Shown here: positions 24,601 through 35,011 of the stretch, piece by piece
Numbering within the stretch: position 1 is the stretch's first letter
How the letters are laid out: each line of letters opens with the position of its first letter
Assembly (NCBI GenBank): GCA_019916065.1
Contig: CM034237.1
Location: forward strand, 21,783,752 to 21,847,751
Length of the DNA stretch: 64,000 bases
Direction of reading: 5' to 3'
Source: Vitellaria paradoxa
Lineage: Eukaryota; Streptophyta; Magnoliopsida; Ericales; Sapotaceae
Position numbers and translations under genes: made by a program
Notes under the pieces: generated by a model
The model's input: only the letters and a program-made list of their open reading frames with translations
The model's database searches: none
What the model was told of the DNA's origin: nothing

Positions 24601-25276
24601 TCATCTACTTGACTATTACCCGTCCTGAGCTGTCTTATTGTGTTCATATCTTGGCACAATTCATGCAGGATCCAAAACTTGAGCATTGGGATGCAGCATT
24701 GCATGTTGTTCGGTATTTGAAATGTAATCCAGGCCAGGGGATTCTCTTACGAGCTGATTGTGACTTGCGTTTGTATGGATACTACGATGCTGATTGGGCT
24801 AGTTGTCCCCTCACTAGACGATCTTTAACGGCTTATTTTGTGATGTTGGGAAATTCTCCTATTTCTTAGAAAACTAAAAAACAGTCCACGGTTTCTCGTT
24901 CCTCTGCTGAAGCTGAGTATCGCTCTATGGCTGCTACTACTTGTGAGCTGAAGTGGTTGAAGGGGTTATTGATTTCCCTTGGCATTGAGCATTCGTGTCC
25001 AATACGCCTTTATTGTGATAGTCAATCCGCCCTTCACATTGCCAACAACCCGGTGTTCCATGAGCGTACAAAACATATTAAGGTTGATTGTCATTTTGTG
25101 AGGAACGAAATTACCAAGGTAATGTTGAACCCATGTATGTCCACACTTCCGCACAGCTAGCTGATATCCTTACGAAGGCATTGGGCACACATCAGTTTGA
25201 CACTCTTCTTTCCAAGTTGGGCGTTCATCATCTTCACGCTCCAACTTGGAACGTCCAACTTGAGGGGAGGTATTAG
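21681..25276 (+). pseudogene. pol of copia element A (protease-integrase-RT-RNase H)
   Basis: Domains in order: protease with WIIDTGASHHMTG (about 22015); GAG-pre-integrase LWHRRMGH; integrase with HCDLWG, DDYSRAVWIYLLK, DNGTEFR and NGRVERKHH, so the D-D-E core is visible; reverse transcriptase with WTVEDLPQGKKAIRCKWIYK, HQMDVRNAFLHG and the active-site box YVDN in place of YVDD (24294-24305); RNase H with SRSSAEAEYRSMA, LYCDSQSALHIA and DILTKAL. Stops lie at 22803, 23130, 23679, 24171, 24534 and 24867, each one transition away from a sensible codon, and there is a frameshift near 25120. The usual order PR-IN-RT-RH confirms copia. Not translatable as a polyprotein. Confidence 0.95.
25258..25270 (+). 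other. Polypurine tract of element A
   Basis: cttgaggggagg abuts the 3' LTR; the purine run ggggagg primes plus-strand DNA synthesis in LTR elements. Confidence 0.85.
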
Positions 25277-25494
25277 GATATTTGATATCATATTATGTAT
25301 ATATTTAATTTGATCTTCTTTCCAATCTTTTAAGGATTAATATTTGCTATACATATCTATTAGGTAGTTTCTTCTTTTTAAGGATTTGTTAGCGTGAACC
25401 ACGTCCTCAGTTTGTTGTGAAGTTTGTATATATATATATAGGCTCCAAGAGAGCCAATAATAGAAAACACAATTTTCCCCATCTTGTTTCTTTA
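25271..25494 (+). repeat. 3' LTR of element A
   Basis: 224 bases, near-identical to 20622-20843 apart from about 10 substitutions and a two-base longer TA run. The TSD atttc follows. Confidence 0.95.
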
Positions 25495-26276
25495 ATTTCA
25501 CTAACAACTGAACAAATCAATTCATAAATAAAATGAATTATTTAGTGTATGATTAACGCAAAACTGATCAAAGTAGAGCGCATATATGTTTCATATTTGT
25601 TTGGGACTCACCATTATCTTCATTAGGACCAACATCGTATTTGTTCTTTGCTTTCCTACGAGCAAGGAAACAGAACCCAACTATGAAAAGCAAAACAAAG
25701 ACCCCTACTGAGCCATGATGGCAATGAGTATGCGCGATAAGTTTCCTCCATTTCCAGCTGCATCAATCAAATATTGCATCAGTACAAAGTCTACGCAGAA
25801 ATGAGTGCTTTCAGTCCCATCTGAAAAATTCTGGTTGAAGTGGCAACTCAATACAAAATTATTACTCTCCCAAATCAATTGTTAAAATTTAGTCTCTGAG
25901 TATACCCAGATCACCTCTAATGCCACTTTTCCTCGAGTGCTTTTCAAAAAATAAAATTAAAAAATAAAAATTTCTAAAAAAAATACAAAATTAATGTTAA
26001 GTGATGTAAAAGTGACATATGGTGTAATTGGCGCGTTTGAAAATTTTTAAATTTTTTTTTTTTTTTTTTTAAATTTGGGGTAGATCCTAAGTTTACCTGG
26101 CGGGCTTGTAGGAAGAGGCGGGGTGCTCGGAGGAGAGGGCAGTAGAGCCACGGTGACGTTATAGAACAGGTAAAACTCAAACTTGATGCTACAACTTGGA
26201 AACAAATATCGAGCACCTCGAAATGCGGTACAACAACTGGTAAGACTTGAAACGGCTTGTACAAGGCAGCTACTGC

Positions 26277-26611
26277 CACAGGCGGAGCTACATTGGGACA
26301 AGGGAGCAAGTGACTTCTTTAATTTTTAAGATAAAATTACTAAAATATTTTTTTTGTTATTTTAATTTTATTTAGAATAATAATTATATTTTTTTGTAGT
26401 GAGAGACATCTCTAATAAACTTTAAATGCTTGAACTATTAACCGTGAAAAATATATTTACTAGCTAATACTCAAGAATAAATTATTTTCTCTCTAAAAAT
26501 AACATCATTTTTCTCTTATTCTTAATAAAAAAATATAAGTCGATTGTTATTTTTTTTTAAGTGCTCGGTGCCCCTTAGTGTTCGTTGTCCCCCTCAGCGC
26601 CCGGTGCCCTG
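26277..26611. mobile_element. hAT-like MITE in exon 1 of the CRK pseudogene
   Basis: A 335-bp insert splits the codon run that in the intact paralogue reads SDCSSCLVQ. An 8-bp duplication gctactgc flanks it (26269-26276 and 26612-26619), the hAT signature. One end reads caggcggagctacattgg after a CA, the other reverse-complements to cagggcaccgggcgctgagg. The paired CAGG starts and GC-rich tips over an AT-rich core suit a hAT MITE, although the terminal repeats are poorly matched. No reading frame. Confidence 0.85.
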
Positions 26612-27237
26612 GCTACTGCAATCTGAAGTAGATATATCCTGTATGCACTGAGCTAGCGAATACAGCTTTTCAAACGATGAGTAGTTAGCTTCTCCAACGG
26701 CAAATCTCTTACCCAACCCATTCGCATTCGGAGCCCGTCTAGCTATCCCGTCCAGCGTGTCCTTCGAAACTCGGTTGTATGGGTCTGTTACGTTCTGCGC
26801 ATTTCTCAAAATTAATGCGACTGATTGATCGGGGATGGAGAAGAAGGACTCGTTTGAGTGACGCAACATGCACTGATCGTACCAAATTGTGGTCTTCAAT
26901 CTGGGGCACCTTTCTACTACTTCTTTGCCGGCAGTGGTCACACATTCCTTGCAGTCGGCGGGGCTGATATCGCCCTGGCAGAGGAAGAGGCGGTAGGCGA
27001 TGTCCGGAGGGTTCCGACCGGCGGTGGAGTTGTAGAAGCCACTGATTCGGGTGGCGTTAGAAGAGAGAATGGAGAAGGGGGTTTTGAGGTTTGTATGGTA
27101 AGTCCCATCTAGATTGTATTTGCTTATTTCGTCTTGGACAGAACACCCACGAAAGTTGGGGCAGATTTGGTTTTGAGGGTGAGCAAGGAAAGGATGGAGA
27201 GAGAGAAAAGGAATCCGAAGATCAGAGAGGGCTTCAT

Positions 27238-27603
27238 TCGGAGCTCTTAAGAATCTAATGTTTTTTCTTTTCTTTTCTTTATTTTTTTTTTTTCTGAAAT
27301 CAGATTTATTAGATGTGGTGAGGAATTAAATTGAGAGGTGAGGATGGAAATTTAACTCGCCGTGGATCTAACTTGTTAATAACAAAGCCAAAGCACATTG
27401 AATTGTACTGGGTCCCAGCCCCGTCTCATTGTGTTATTTGTCTTTGTGGTGGAAAATAATAGGGGCAGAAGCGAGAAGACTTTCTGATGGGGAAAGGGCT
27501 GGGATGCGATGTGATGGTCCAGTAGGTTTCTTTGTTAACTTAAGAAAAGGGTTAAGGGGTGAGGACCTAGAGTTGATCTTTAAACCCAGGTTGTTCCATT
27601 TGA
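27238..27603 (-). other. Upstream region of the CRK pseudogene
   Basis: It matches 29591-29940 and parts of 49185-49680, sharing for example tggatctaac, ctgggtcccagcc and gatgcgatgtgatggt. It is the ancestral 5'-untranslated and promoter DNA of the CRK unit. No clear TATA box could be assigned. Confidence 0.6.
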
Positions 27604-28134
27604 GGCATGTTTAGAGTGATAAAATGTAAAATAAAATGAAACAAAATATGATTTGAAAAAATATTTTGTGTTTGGTATACAAATTTTAAATCGTATTTTT
27701 TGGAGATAAATAGTAAGATTCTTGTTTTGACATATTAGATTTTCGTTTAGACGGATTTAAAATTTTGTATCAGTCATGATTTTTTTCACTATAATCTATC
27801 GAAATGGTTTTTACAATCTGTTTGGAAGGAAGTTGGCTGTCCGAATCTGTCGGAACAGTTTCTACAATTTGTTAAAACAGTTTGTATGACCCCATAAAAA
27901 ATAGTTAAAGTGGGTGTCATTTGGTAGTTTGGGAGTCCATCGTGAGAATGTCTAAAAAATTTTTGCTATTTGATTAATCAAATTTTACTTATCGACGTTT
28001 TTTTGAAATGTATTGAACTTTTTTTTTTTTTGAATTTTAAGAAGGTAAGAATGTGTAAAAATGTATAGAAATTTTCAAAAATTTTCAAACACTTTCATAA
28101 ATTTTCGCCAAAATTTGGTGCGCTAAACGCACCC
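27604..28134. mobile_element. Harbinger-like MITE defined by an empty paralogous site
   Basis: The duplicated copy reads ttcatttaagctcgtttg at 29934-29951; here the same site is split by 531 bases. The left end ggcatgtttag and the reverse complement of the right end (gggtgcgtttag) are related, and the flanks are TGA and TTA, consistent with a once-perfect TTA duplication. No coding capacity. Confidence 0.7.
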
Positions 28135-28137
28135 TTA

Positions 28138-29522
28138 AGCTCGTTTGTTGGGAAGAAAAATTTGAATCTCAACATAATTTTTATTGCAGCCTAACATTAT
28201 TATTCTTTGAATTTATTTACAATTTATGTACAATACTTTTTTTCATAATTGTATAATTATTTATTATCTTGGAAATTGATATATATAACTTTTTTATTAA
28301 AAAATGTAATTGAATTTTATCTACCTGCTTGTTCAAATAGTTGAAATTGAATTTTTTAATGTTATTCATAAACTATAAATAAAATTTTATCTAAAACTAT
28401 ATATTTTATTAAAATATTATTTCTATTATCTTAATGTTGTAATAATAATTTAATATAATATTGTCAATAATTCTCAAATGTAACTTCAGGTTCTTTTTAT
28501 TCTAAGAAAATGAGAAGTTGATATTATTTTTAATGTCAGTTCAGTGACATTGAGATATAAGGCTGTTGAATTCATAAGACTAAAATTTAACTGTTTAAGT
28601 ATATTAATACTTTTTTATATCTTAAAAAGACATGAATGCATCCACACTATTAAATTTTAATTTAACAATTCCTGAATTGACATTAAAAGTAATGTCAACC
28701 CGAAATTCCTAACTTGTGGTCGTTTGGCATGAAAATTTTTGTTAACTTTTTAGTAGTTTTTGTCCTAATATTGGTACTGTATTTCATAAAAATTTGTAAA
28801 AATTAAAAAAGATTAATGGAAGTAAGAAAAATTGGTAAAAAGCATGAAAAAACAGTAAACATTTGTTGTTTTGTGTGTGGAAAAAAAAGTTATGCAACTA
28901 TTTCATTAATTAAAAAAATTAATTTTTACCAACTTTTTTCTACCAAGCACTTTATCAACTTTTCTGATTTTATCAATTTTCCTTTAGTTTTAACCAACTT
29001 TTATCCAAAATTTTTTTAATTTTCTCTAATTTTTATAAATTTTTACCGAATACCTAACAACTTACTACAATGACACATAAAAATGGTGCAAGATTGATTT
29101 TTTCTTGTGTCGCTAAACGGCCCATATATGTTTTGGTTAATTTTGATGGAAAAAATTGGAGAAAATAAAAAAGTTAGAAGTTGAAATTTTTTGATAATTA
29201 ACAAACGGAGTCTTGGATTTCATTTGGGAATTTCTGAAAAAATAAATAAATAGATAAATAAATTTGAAGTTTGGTAGCTTTTGCTTTTTTGACTTTTTCA
29301 TCATTAAAATTATTTTCTTATATTTTTAAGTTGAGCGGAACTTTGAAAGATGAATATGTTAAATTAGTAAACAAATTCCTTCGCAACCGCAATAAAAAAT
29401 TAACTTTTTTTTTTATATTCAATTAATAAATTAATTTTTTATTCGCAAGCTAACCCTTATAATTGATTAGGTTTTAAGTACATTTTTTAATAATCATTCA
29501 TCTGAGTCCTTTTTTTCAAGTT
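28138..29522 (+). repeat. CRK upstream block, tandem copy 1
   Basis: 28138-28920 matches 29941-30755, starting aagctcgtttgttgggaag in both. 28505-29522 matches 540-1580. The block stops at 29522, where it joins a CRK exon 1 fragment, marking a duplication breakpoint inside coding sequence. Confidence 0.85.
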
Positions 29523-29524
29523 AT

Positions 29525-29590
29525 TATTAAGGAAAGAATGGAGAGAGAGAGAAAAAGAATCCGACGATCAAAGTGGGCTTCCTGCGGTGC
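29525..29590 (-). pseudogene. CRK exon 1 start relic
   Basis: About 22 codons of a CRK signal peptide survive on the minus strand: KPTLIVGFFFSLS after a codon that reads AGG where the paralogues have ATG. The paralogues have MKPSLIFGFLFSLS and [14 protein letters not shown]. The coding match ends abruptly at about 29523, where the duplicated upstream block begins. Upstream DNA (29591-29940) is CRK promoter sequence. It is a broken duplication product and cannot be translated from this position. Confidence 0.8.
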
Positions 29591-29940
29591 TCTTAGGAAT
29601 TCAATGTTTTTTCTTTTTTTTTTTTTTTTTCTTTTTCTTTTTTACTGAAATCAGATTTATTATGGTGAGGAATTGAATTGAGTGGTGAGGATGGAAATTT
29701 AACTCGCCGTGGATCTAACCTGTTAATAATAAAGCGAAAGCACATTGAATTCTATTGGGTTCCAGCCCCGTCTCATTGCGTTATTTGTCCTTGTGGTGGA
29801 AAATAATAGGCGGAGAAGAGGGAAGACTTTCTAATGGGGAAAGGACTGGGATGCGATGTGATGGTTCAGTATGTTTCTTTGTTAACTTAAGAAAAGGGGC
29901 GAGGGCCCAGGGTTGATTTTTAAGTTCAGGTTCTTCATTT
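29591..29940 (-). other. Duplicated CRK promoter region without a gene
   Basis: Closely similar to 27238-27600, in the same order and orientation. It now faces only the 29525-29590 relic. Confidence 0.75.
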
Positions 29941-30755
29941 AAGCTCGTTTGTTGGGAAGAAAAGTTTGAACCTCAACATATTTTTATCGCAGCCAAACAT
30001 TATTATTCTTTGAATTTATTTACAGTTTATGTACAATACTTTATTTTCTTATTTGTAATAATTATTTATTATCTTGGAAATTAATATATATAATTTTTTA
30101 TTAAAAATGTAATTAAAATTTATCTACCTGCTAGTTAAAATAGTTGAAATAGAATTTTTTTTAATGTTATTCATAAACTAAAAATAAAATTTTATCTAGA
30201 ACTATATATTTTATTAAAATATTATTTTTATTATTTTAATGTTGTAATGATAATTTAATATAATATTGTCAACAATTTTCAAATGTAACTTTAGGCTCTT
30301 TTTATTCTAACAAAATGAGAAGTTGATATTACTTTTAATGTCAGTTCAGTAACATTGAGATCGAGAGCCATTGGATTCGTTCGATTAAAATTCAATGGTT
30401 TAAGTATATTAATTTTTTTTTATATCTTAAAAAGATATGAATGCATCTGCACCATTAAATTTTAATCCAACAGTCCCCGAACTTATATCCTAAGAAAAAA
30501 AAATTGACATTAAAAATAATGTCAACCTCAAAATCCTAACTGAAGGTTGTTTGGCATGTAAATTTTTGTTAACTTTTTAGTAATTTTTGTTCTAATATTG
30601 ATACTGTATTTCATAAAAATTTGTAAAAATTAAAATAAAATATTAATGGAAGTAAGAAAAAATTAGTAAAAGCAAGAAAAAAATAGTAAACATTTGCTGT
30701 TCTGTGTGTGGGAAAAAAAAAGTTACGTGACTATTTCATTAATTAAAAAAATTAG
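29941..30755 (+). repeat. CRK upstream block, tandem copy 2 (truncated)
   Basis: It matches 28138-28920 up to the stretch ctatttcattaattaaaaaa, then stops where a different sequence begins (ttatcccacaag), so a foreign insertion or rearrangement cut it. Confidence 0.8.
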
Positions 30756-31140
30756 TTATCCCACAAGTTTTAATAATTACCAAACAATTCTTGGGAATCA
30801 CTATAAACCACACAAATATTTGCAGAAAAATTTTTGTAGTTTCTAATAATTAAAAAGTGTACCTTCAAAGCTTACAAATATTTCTTAATATTTTAACTTT
30901 TAAGTTTATTATACTTCTAAGCTCTTGATGAACTTAACGATTAACTGATAATTCTACTAATATTAAATACAAATCATATAGAATATTTAAAACACTTCAT
31001 GAATCATCAAAATTACATATATAAGTAGAAAAAGATTCAAGAGAAGCAAAATAGATAAGATAAATCATAATATCATTATTCATAAATTACTAATCTTCAT
31101 GAAGTAGATAACTTACAATCTAGTCCTCAGAACTATCTGC

Positions 31141-31152
31141 GCTCTGATACTA
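31141..31152 (-). other. Primer-binding site of the decayed element
   Basis: The plus strand reads gctctgatacta, complement tagtatcagagc, one base from the tRNA-Met complement used by plant LTR elements and pararetroviruses. Confidence 0.7.
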
Positions 31153-31190
31153 GTTTGAAAACACTCAAAAAACTAGCATAACACTCAAAT

Positions 31191-31310
31191 TTTTATTAAT
31201 AATACTAGATATTGCACACGAAATTTTACAGACAAAAGACTAGAGAGAGAGGGAAAGACCACTCTAATTTTTTCGTTGCCTTCTCCTTATAATAACACTT
31301 CTTTAAATAT
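31191..31310 (-). promoter_or_regulatory. Promoter and poly(A) signal ahead of the PBS
   Basis: Minus-strand order: a TGACG motif near 31478, the TATA-like atatttaaag at 31310-31301, a CT-rich stretch (31235-31250), then the poly(A) signal aataaaa at 31197-31191 and the PBS 40 bases on. This spacing suits a terminally redundant reverse-transcribed RNA. Confidence 0.45.
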
Positions 31311-32991
31311 ACCTGAGGAGACAAATATGAAATCTGGACTTCAAACACTCAAAAATAACAGATAACAATTGGACAATCTAGAAAGAAAAAGACAACAACT
31401 TTAAAAAAGAAAAAGGTACAATTATTAAAGAATTACTTTTGATTAAAGCAGTTTCTTTCACATGTCTTCACATGGGCTCCGTCATGTGCTAGATTAAGGT
31501 GCAGTCGTTTATGACCCACTTTTGAAAAAATTTATTCTTTTTCTTTTGGCAGCATTCTCAATTGGTCCACTGCGCTTCCGTGATGGTGTAGCTTTTGTTA
31601 ACTTTCCATCATGTTCTCAATATTATGCCACATCTCTTCATGCATATTCTCCCAATAATCTTGTTCTGCTTAGACTTCTTCAGCTAAGAGGGTGGCATCT
31701 AATTCCATTTTTACTTCAAAATTTTCATGCATATCATTGAGATAAATTACTACGTCAAATGATGCATCAATTTCCATCTGACTAATTTTGTTTAAAAAGT
31801 TGAACGCCTCACTTTTCTGATTTCAGTAGCTCGGAAGATTAATGGAACTGAAGATACAAATAATTTCCTGCCATCAGTAGCTATATGTTTTTCTGATGTG
31901 TTTTGTGGAATCTTGGCATTATAAACCAATTTTACCTAAGACCACAACGGAATTTGTTTTCTAAAGTAACCTCTTTTTTTGCTAGTTTAGAGGAAATATA
32001 AGTATCAAAAAGGGAGTATTCTCTTAATTTCCAAATCTGATATGGCTAAAAAAATCTTTCATTGTAGCTCCATCCAATAGAGTTACAAATTTTAAATGTC
32101 ATGGTTTTTCTTTCAGAAACATAAGGAATTTTACTGATTATGGTTTTAATCAGTACTGAAAAATTTTGGTAGGCCGTTGCCTCCAGTGGATTGAAGATGA
32201 TCTTTTCAACCAAATTTCAATCAATTGTTCAAACCTCCAGTTGTCACGTTGAAGGTCAAACTAAATTTTTTTGATATGAAAAAAGAGATCATATCTAGTT
32301 TTATCAGAAAATTCTTAAAGGATTGGTTTAATCTTTTAATCATTAATATAGTTATCAATAATTAAAAATATTGCTTTAGATAGGATTTGTTTAGCCTCTT
32401 CATAAAACTTAATTCTTTTGACTTTTTCAAAATGAGCATTACATTAGAAATTTCTAAAATCTCAATAATTTGCTGAATTTCATAAATCCTTTGGTAATCA
32501 AATAAAGAAGTTTCAAAGTTAAATTTTGAAATCATGTTTTTTGATAATTCTTTCAAATTATTAACTTTGTCTTGAAGATTTTTTATCTCTATGTCAGTCT
32601 TGTCATTGTTTTGCAGAATTCATATTTTTTTTTCCTGAAATATGACTTTTATATATTTTGTTCAAGGGATTATGGAGTGTTTTCTTCAAACCAGGATTAA
32701 AGAAGTCTAGTATGGCTTTTTCTACTAAAGCAAATGGCTTTTTTAGTAATGTCTGAGCATAACTTCTGTGAGACAAGCTTTTTTCTGGAATGTTTTCTTA
32801 GAAAAAAGTATTTTCAGTTTGTTTAGCTAATACTTTTTTATCCTTAGAGTTGGAAACCCTGGACATTTCAGTCTTGTTTGACTTTTTTAAAGATTTCTGC
32901 AATATACAGACTTGTTAATCTTTAATATCCATCTAAATGCTTGTTAATATAATTTGTAGGAATATTTTTAATAGATCTAATATGCTCAATT

Positions 32992-33361
32992 TCAAATAAA
33001 TTCTTCGAGGTTAATTGAGCCTCCTTTAGAAACGTTGGCCACTCCGGCTTGATCATTAATAGCTTGTGGTGTATTAACTGCCCTAGCTTGCTCACCTTCA
33101 ACCTGAGGCACGTTTCCAAACTCTGGTAGAACTCCAGTACCAGGTGGGACCTCTACTCTCTGCGGTGCATTGGCCACTCCTGGTGGTAGCTTTGCTCCAA
33201 TTCCTGCATGTGACTCTTGGTCTTGAGCCACATCAGGTTGCATGTGTATATCCTCAATTATCGGGACTCCTCATCTTTGTCCTCGACCTCAACTGCGACT
33301 ATGACCTTGGCCACAGCCTTGACCACGACCAACCACTAGCATTAGCAGCACGTGGAGGCAT
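32992..33361 (-). pseudogene. Start of a gypsy-type gag (element H)
   Basis: Minus-strand ATG at 33361 opens MPPRAANASGW. In a neighbouring frame it continues as an arginine/glycine-rich run (GRGQGCGQGHSRS, then GRGQR), then an open stretch from 33243 rich in valine, proline and glycine. Many plant Ty3/gypsy gag proteins begin MPPR followed by RG repeats. A frameshift and a stop lie within the first 40 codons. The relic ends near 32990, where a different sequence begins. Gag would form particles in the cytoplasm; this piece is non-functional. Confidence 0.55.
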
Positions 33362-33522
33362 CCTCTAATAATAGAAATCAGAAAGAGAATAAGAAAAATG
33401 ATTATTATCAATTCACAATTCCAATTATCAATAACTCTCCTGAAATACTATAAGGCACGTAAGTATATCTTATCACATAAAAATTTTAATCCCCACTATC
33501 CCTAGGTATTCTAGCCTAGGCT

Positions 33523-33535
33523 CTGATACCAATCT
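33523..33535 (-). other. Primer-binding site of element H
   Basis: The plus strand ctgataccaat reads attggtatcag on the minus strand, immediately inside the LTR edge ...gacaga. Confidence 0.75.
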
Positions 33536-34792
33536 GTCATAGCTTGAATTTTTCTACAAACCTAGGAGCGTAAACAAACAATCAACAATCACCAAAACCA
33601 TCAATCTATAATAGTCGGAGCCAATCATATTTAATAACAAGAACTAATAATCTCCAACTTAAAAAAATTCTAAATAAATAAATCTATTTCTAGTCTCCCA
33701 AACCGAGACATATACCATAATAAAAATCGAATAAAGAAAATAAACTGAAAACAAATGTACAACTCTCGTCCTAAAATAAAATTAATGAACTATTAAAAAT
33801 CTCTACTTTGCCTAAGCGATCCCATCACGACCATTGTCTTGTGCAACACTTGCACCTGCATCTAAAGCTGTAGGGGTATGAGCACAATATAACAAAAATA
33901 TTAACTTATCAATGCTTCATAGGTTACTAGCCTACTAGACACGATAACCCAACCCTGCGCAGGTTCCTAGTCTTTCACCAACGGAGCTTTCAGTACCAAC
34001 TACTTATTCTGGCACTTCTGACAACCCAAAACCAAAATCGTAAAAATCAACGAATAAATAATTATTTATTTATTCGAATCCAAATCCTTTAAAAATACTT
34101 ATTTTCTTTATTCAAGGTCTCGTAATAATTTTTTTTAAATAATAATAAAATCTTTATATTAACTTAAATTTAATTCCTCATAATCAAAATCAATTTATAT
34201 ATACTTTTTCTATCCACAATACAACCACAATCACATAATTGATCACGTAACAATAAACTAAATAATTACATAAATTCACAAGATTAAATCACACATAATA
34301 AATTTGATTTTTATTTAACTCCACTCCTACCTCAAAAATTAAATCTGAATTCATTGCGAAAAAAATACCCAATCTGCCTTCACCGCTTATTGCCAGTCGC
34401 GACAAAACAAAAAAACTAAATCCAATTTTTCCTCTGCCGAATTCTGCCAACCGGTACCCCTTTTCTCTCTCTTTTATTTTTTTTTTTTCTGCCGAATAGG
34501 CTTATTGTTGTTCCCCTCCAAGTGAATATATATACACGTAAGTACCGCCGCCTCAAAGAATCCTATTTAGATTCAAATTCGATTTCTTTTTTTTTTTTCT
34601 TTTTCGAATCACCTTCTGGCGTTTGCACCCCCCTAAAGTATATATATATATAAATCACCGCCTCAACGAATCCACATGTATTCAAAAATCTTTTTTTTTT
34701 TTTTAATCTACCGAATCACACAAATTTTGACTCCAAGAGGTTTCCAAGTCTACAACTGTTAGACTTCTACTTCCATACATTAACCGTGTAAC

Positions 34793-34793
<1 letters not shown>
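33535..34793 (-). mobile_element. 5' LTR of gypsy-type element H
   Basis: Its edge tgtcatag next to the PBS is the LTR 3' end on the minus strand. It holds the ggttactagcctactaga...ctgcgcaggttcctag block also seen in the LTRs at 35957 and 60999. The far edge is uncertain; gtgtaaca at 34786-34793 is the best candidate. The 3' part of the element is missing. Confidence 0.6.
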
Positions 34794-34825
<32 letters not shown>

Positions 34826-35010
34826 ACATTATTATTTAATAAATTAGATAAAAAATTTTTAATTAGATAAAAATTTTGTAATTCTATTTAATAAAAAAGT
34901 AAATGAGAGTGTAAGAAATTATTTGTGGAGTGCAAATAGGTTTATCCATTTTATTTTTGCTTCATTTTTTCTTACCATTCATAAATTCATATTCCAAACA
35001 TAGCATAAAT
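34794..35010. other. AT-rich spacer with AT microsatellite
   Basis: An AT dinucleotide run at 34797-34825, then unassigned AT-rich sequence. Confidence 0.5.
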
Positions 35011-35011
35011 G

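Larger units (their letters stand above)
20622..25494 (+). mobile_element. Complete Ty1/copia retrotransposon (element A) in CRK exon 3
   Basis: 4,873 bp bounded by LTRs (20622-20843 and 25271-25494) with a perfect 5-bp TSD atttc (20617-20621 and 25495-25499). PBS, gag, protease, integrase, reverse transcriptase, RNase H and polypurine tract follow in copia order on the plus strand, opposite to the host gene. LTRs differ at about 10 sites plus a TA indel, roughly 4-5%, so insertion was fairly recent but not current. Eight in-frame stops, frameshifts and a mutated catalytic aspartate make it non-autonomous. Confidence 0.97.
19038..27237 (-). pseudogene. Cysteine-rich receptor-like kinase pseudogene
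   Basis: Same seven-exon plan as the intact CRK at 46352-49184. By homology the exons are 27237-26097 (MITE inside), 25757-25608, 20617/25499 to about 20507 (copia inside), 20390-20180, 20055-19818, 19607-19457 and 19367-19038. Exons 4 to 7 keep exact paralogue lengths (211, 238, 151, 330). Disabling changes: a one-base deletion after codon 32 that removes the first ectodomain cysteine and leads to a stop, a hAT-like MITE splitting the second C-X8-C-X2-C motif, a one-base deletion in the membrane exon giving TAG, a copia element in exon 3, and TAA at 20262-20264. The kinase has HCD for HRD and NFG for DFG, so it would be inactive even if expressed. The C-X8-C-X2-C of the first DUF26 survives (CQGDISPADCKEC). 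Confidence 0.95.
30756..32990 (-). pseudogene. Decayed reverse-transcribing element, possibly endogenous pararetrovirus
   Basis: Minus-strand coding relics run from about 32990 to 31500 as short, lysine- and asparagine-rich frames interrupted by stops; one open stretch is at 32556-32362. They are followed by a compact regulatory stretch and a tRNA-Met primer-binding site at 31141-31152, then another short coding-like relic to 30756. No second LTR copy was found, and coding sequence leading into a promoter, poly(A) signal and PBS is the arrangement of integrated plant pararetroviruses (Caulimoviridae). I could not recognise a diagnostic reverse-transcriptase or movement-protein motif, so a truncated LTR retrotransposon is equally possible. 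It is too broken to encode a working protein. Confidence 0.35.

Noticed and set aside
26594..27112. Plus- and minus-frame open stretches over the pseudogene first exon
   Set aside because: The plus-strand frames are antisense shadows of DUF26 coding sequence; the minus-strand ones are alternate frames of the same exon.
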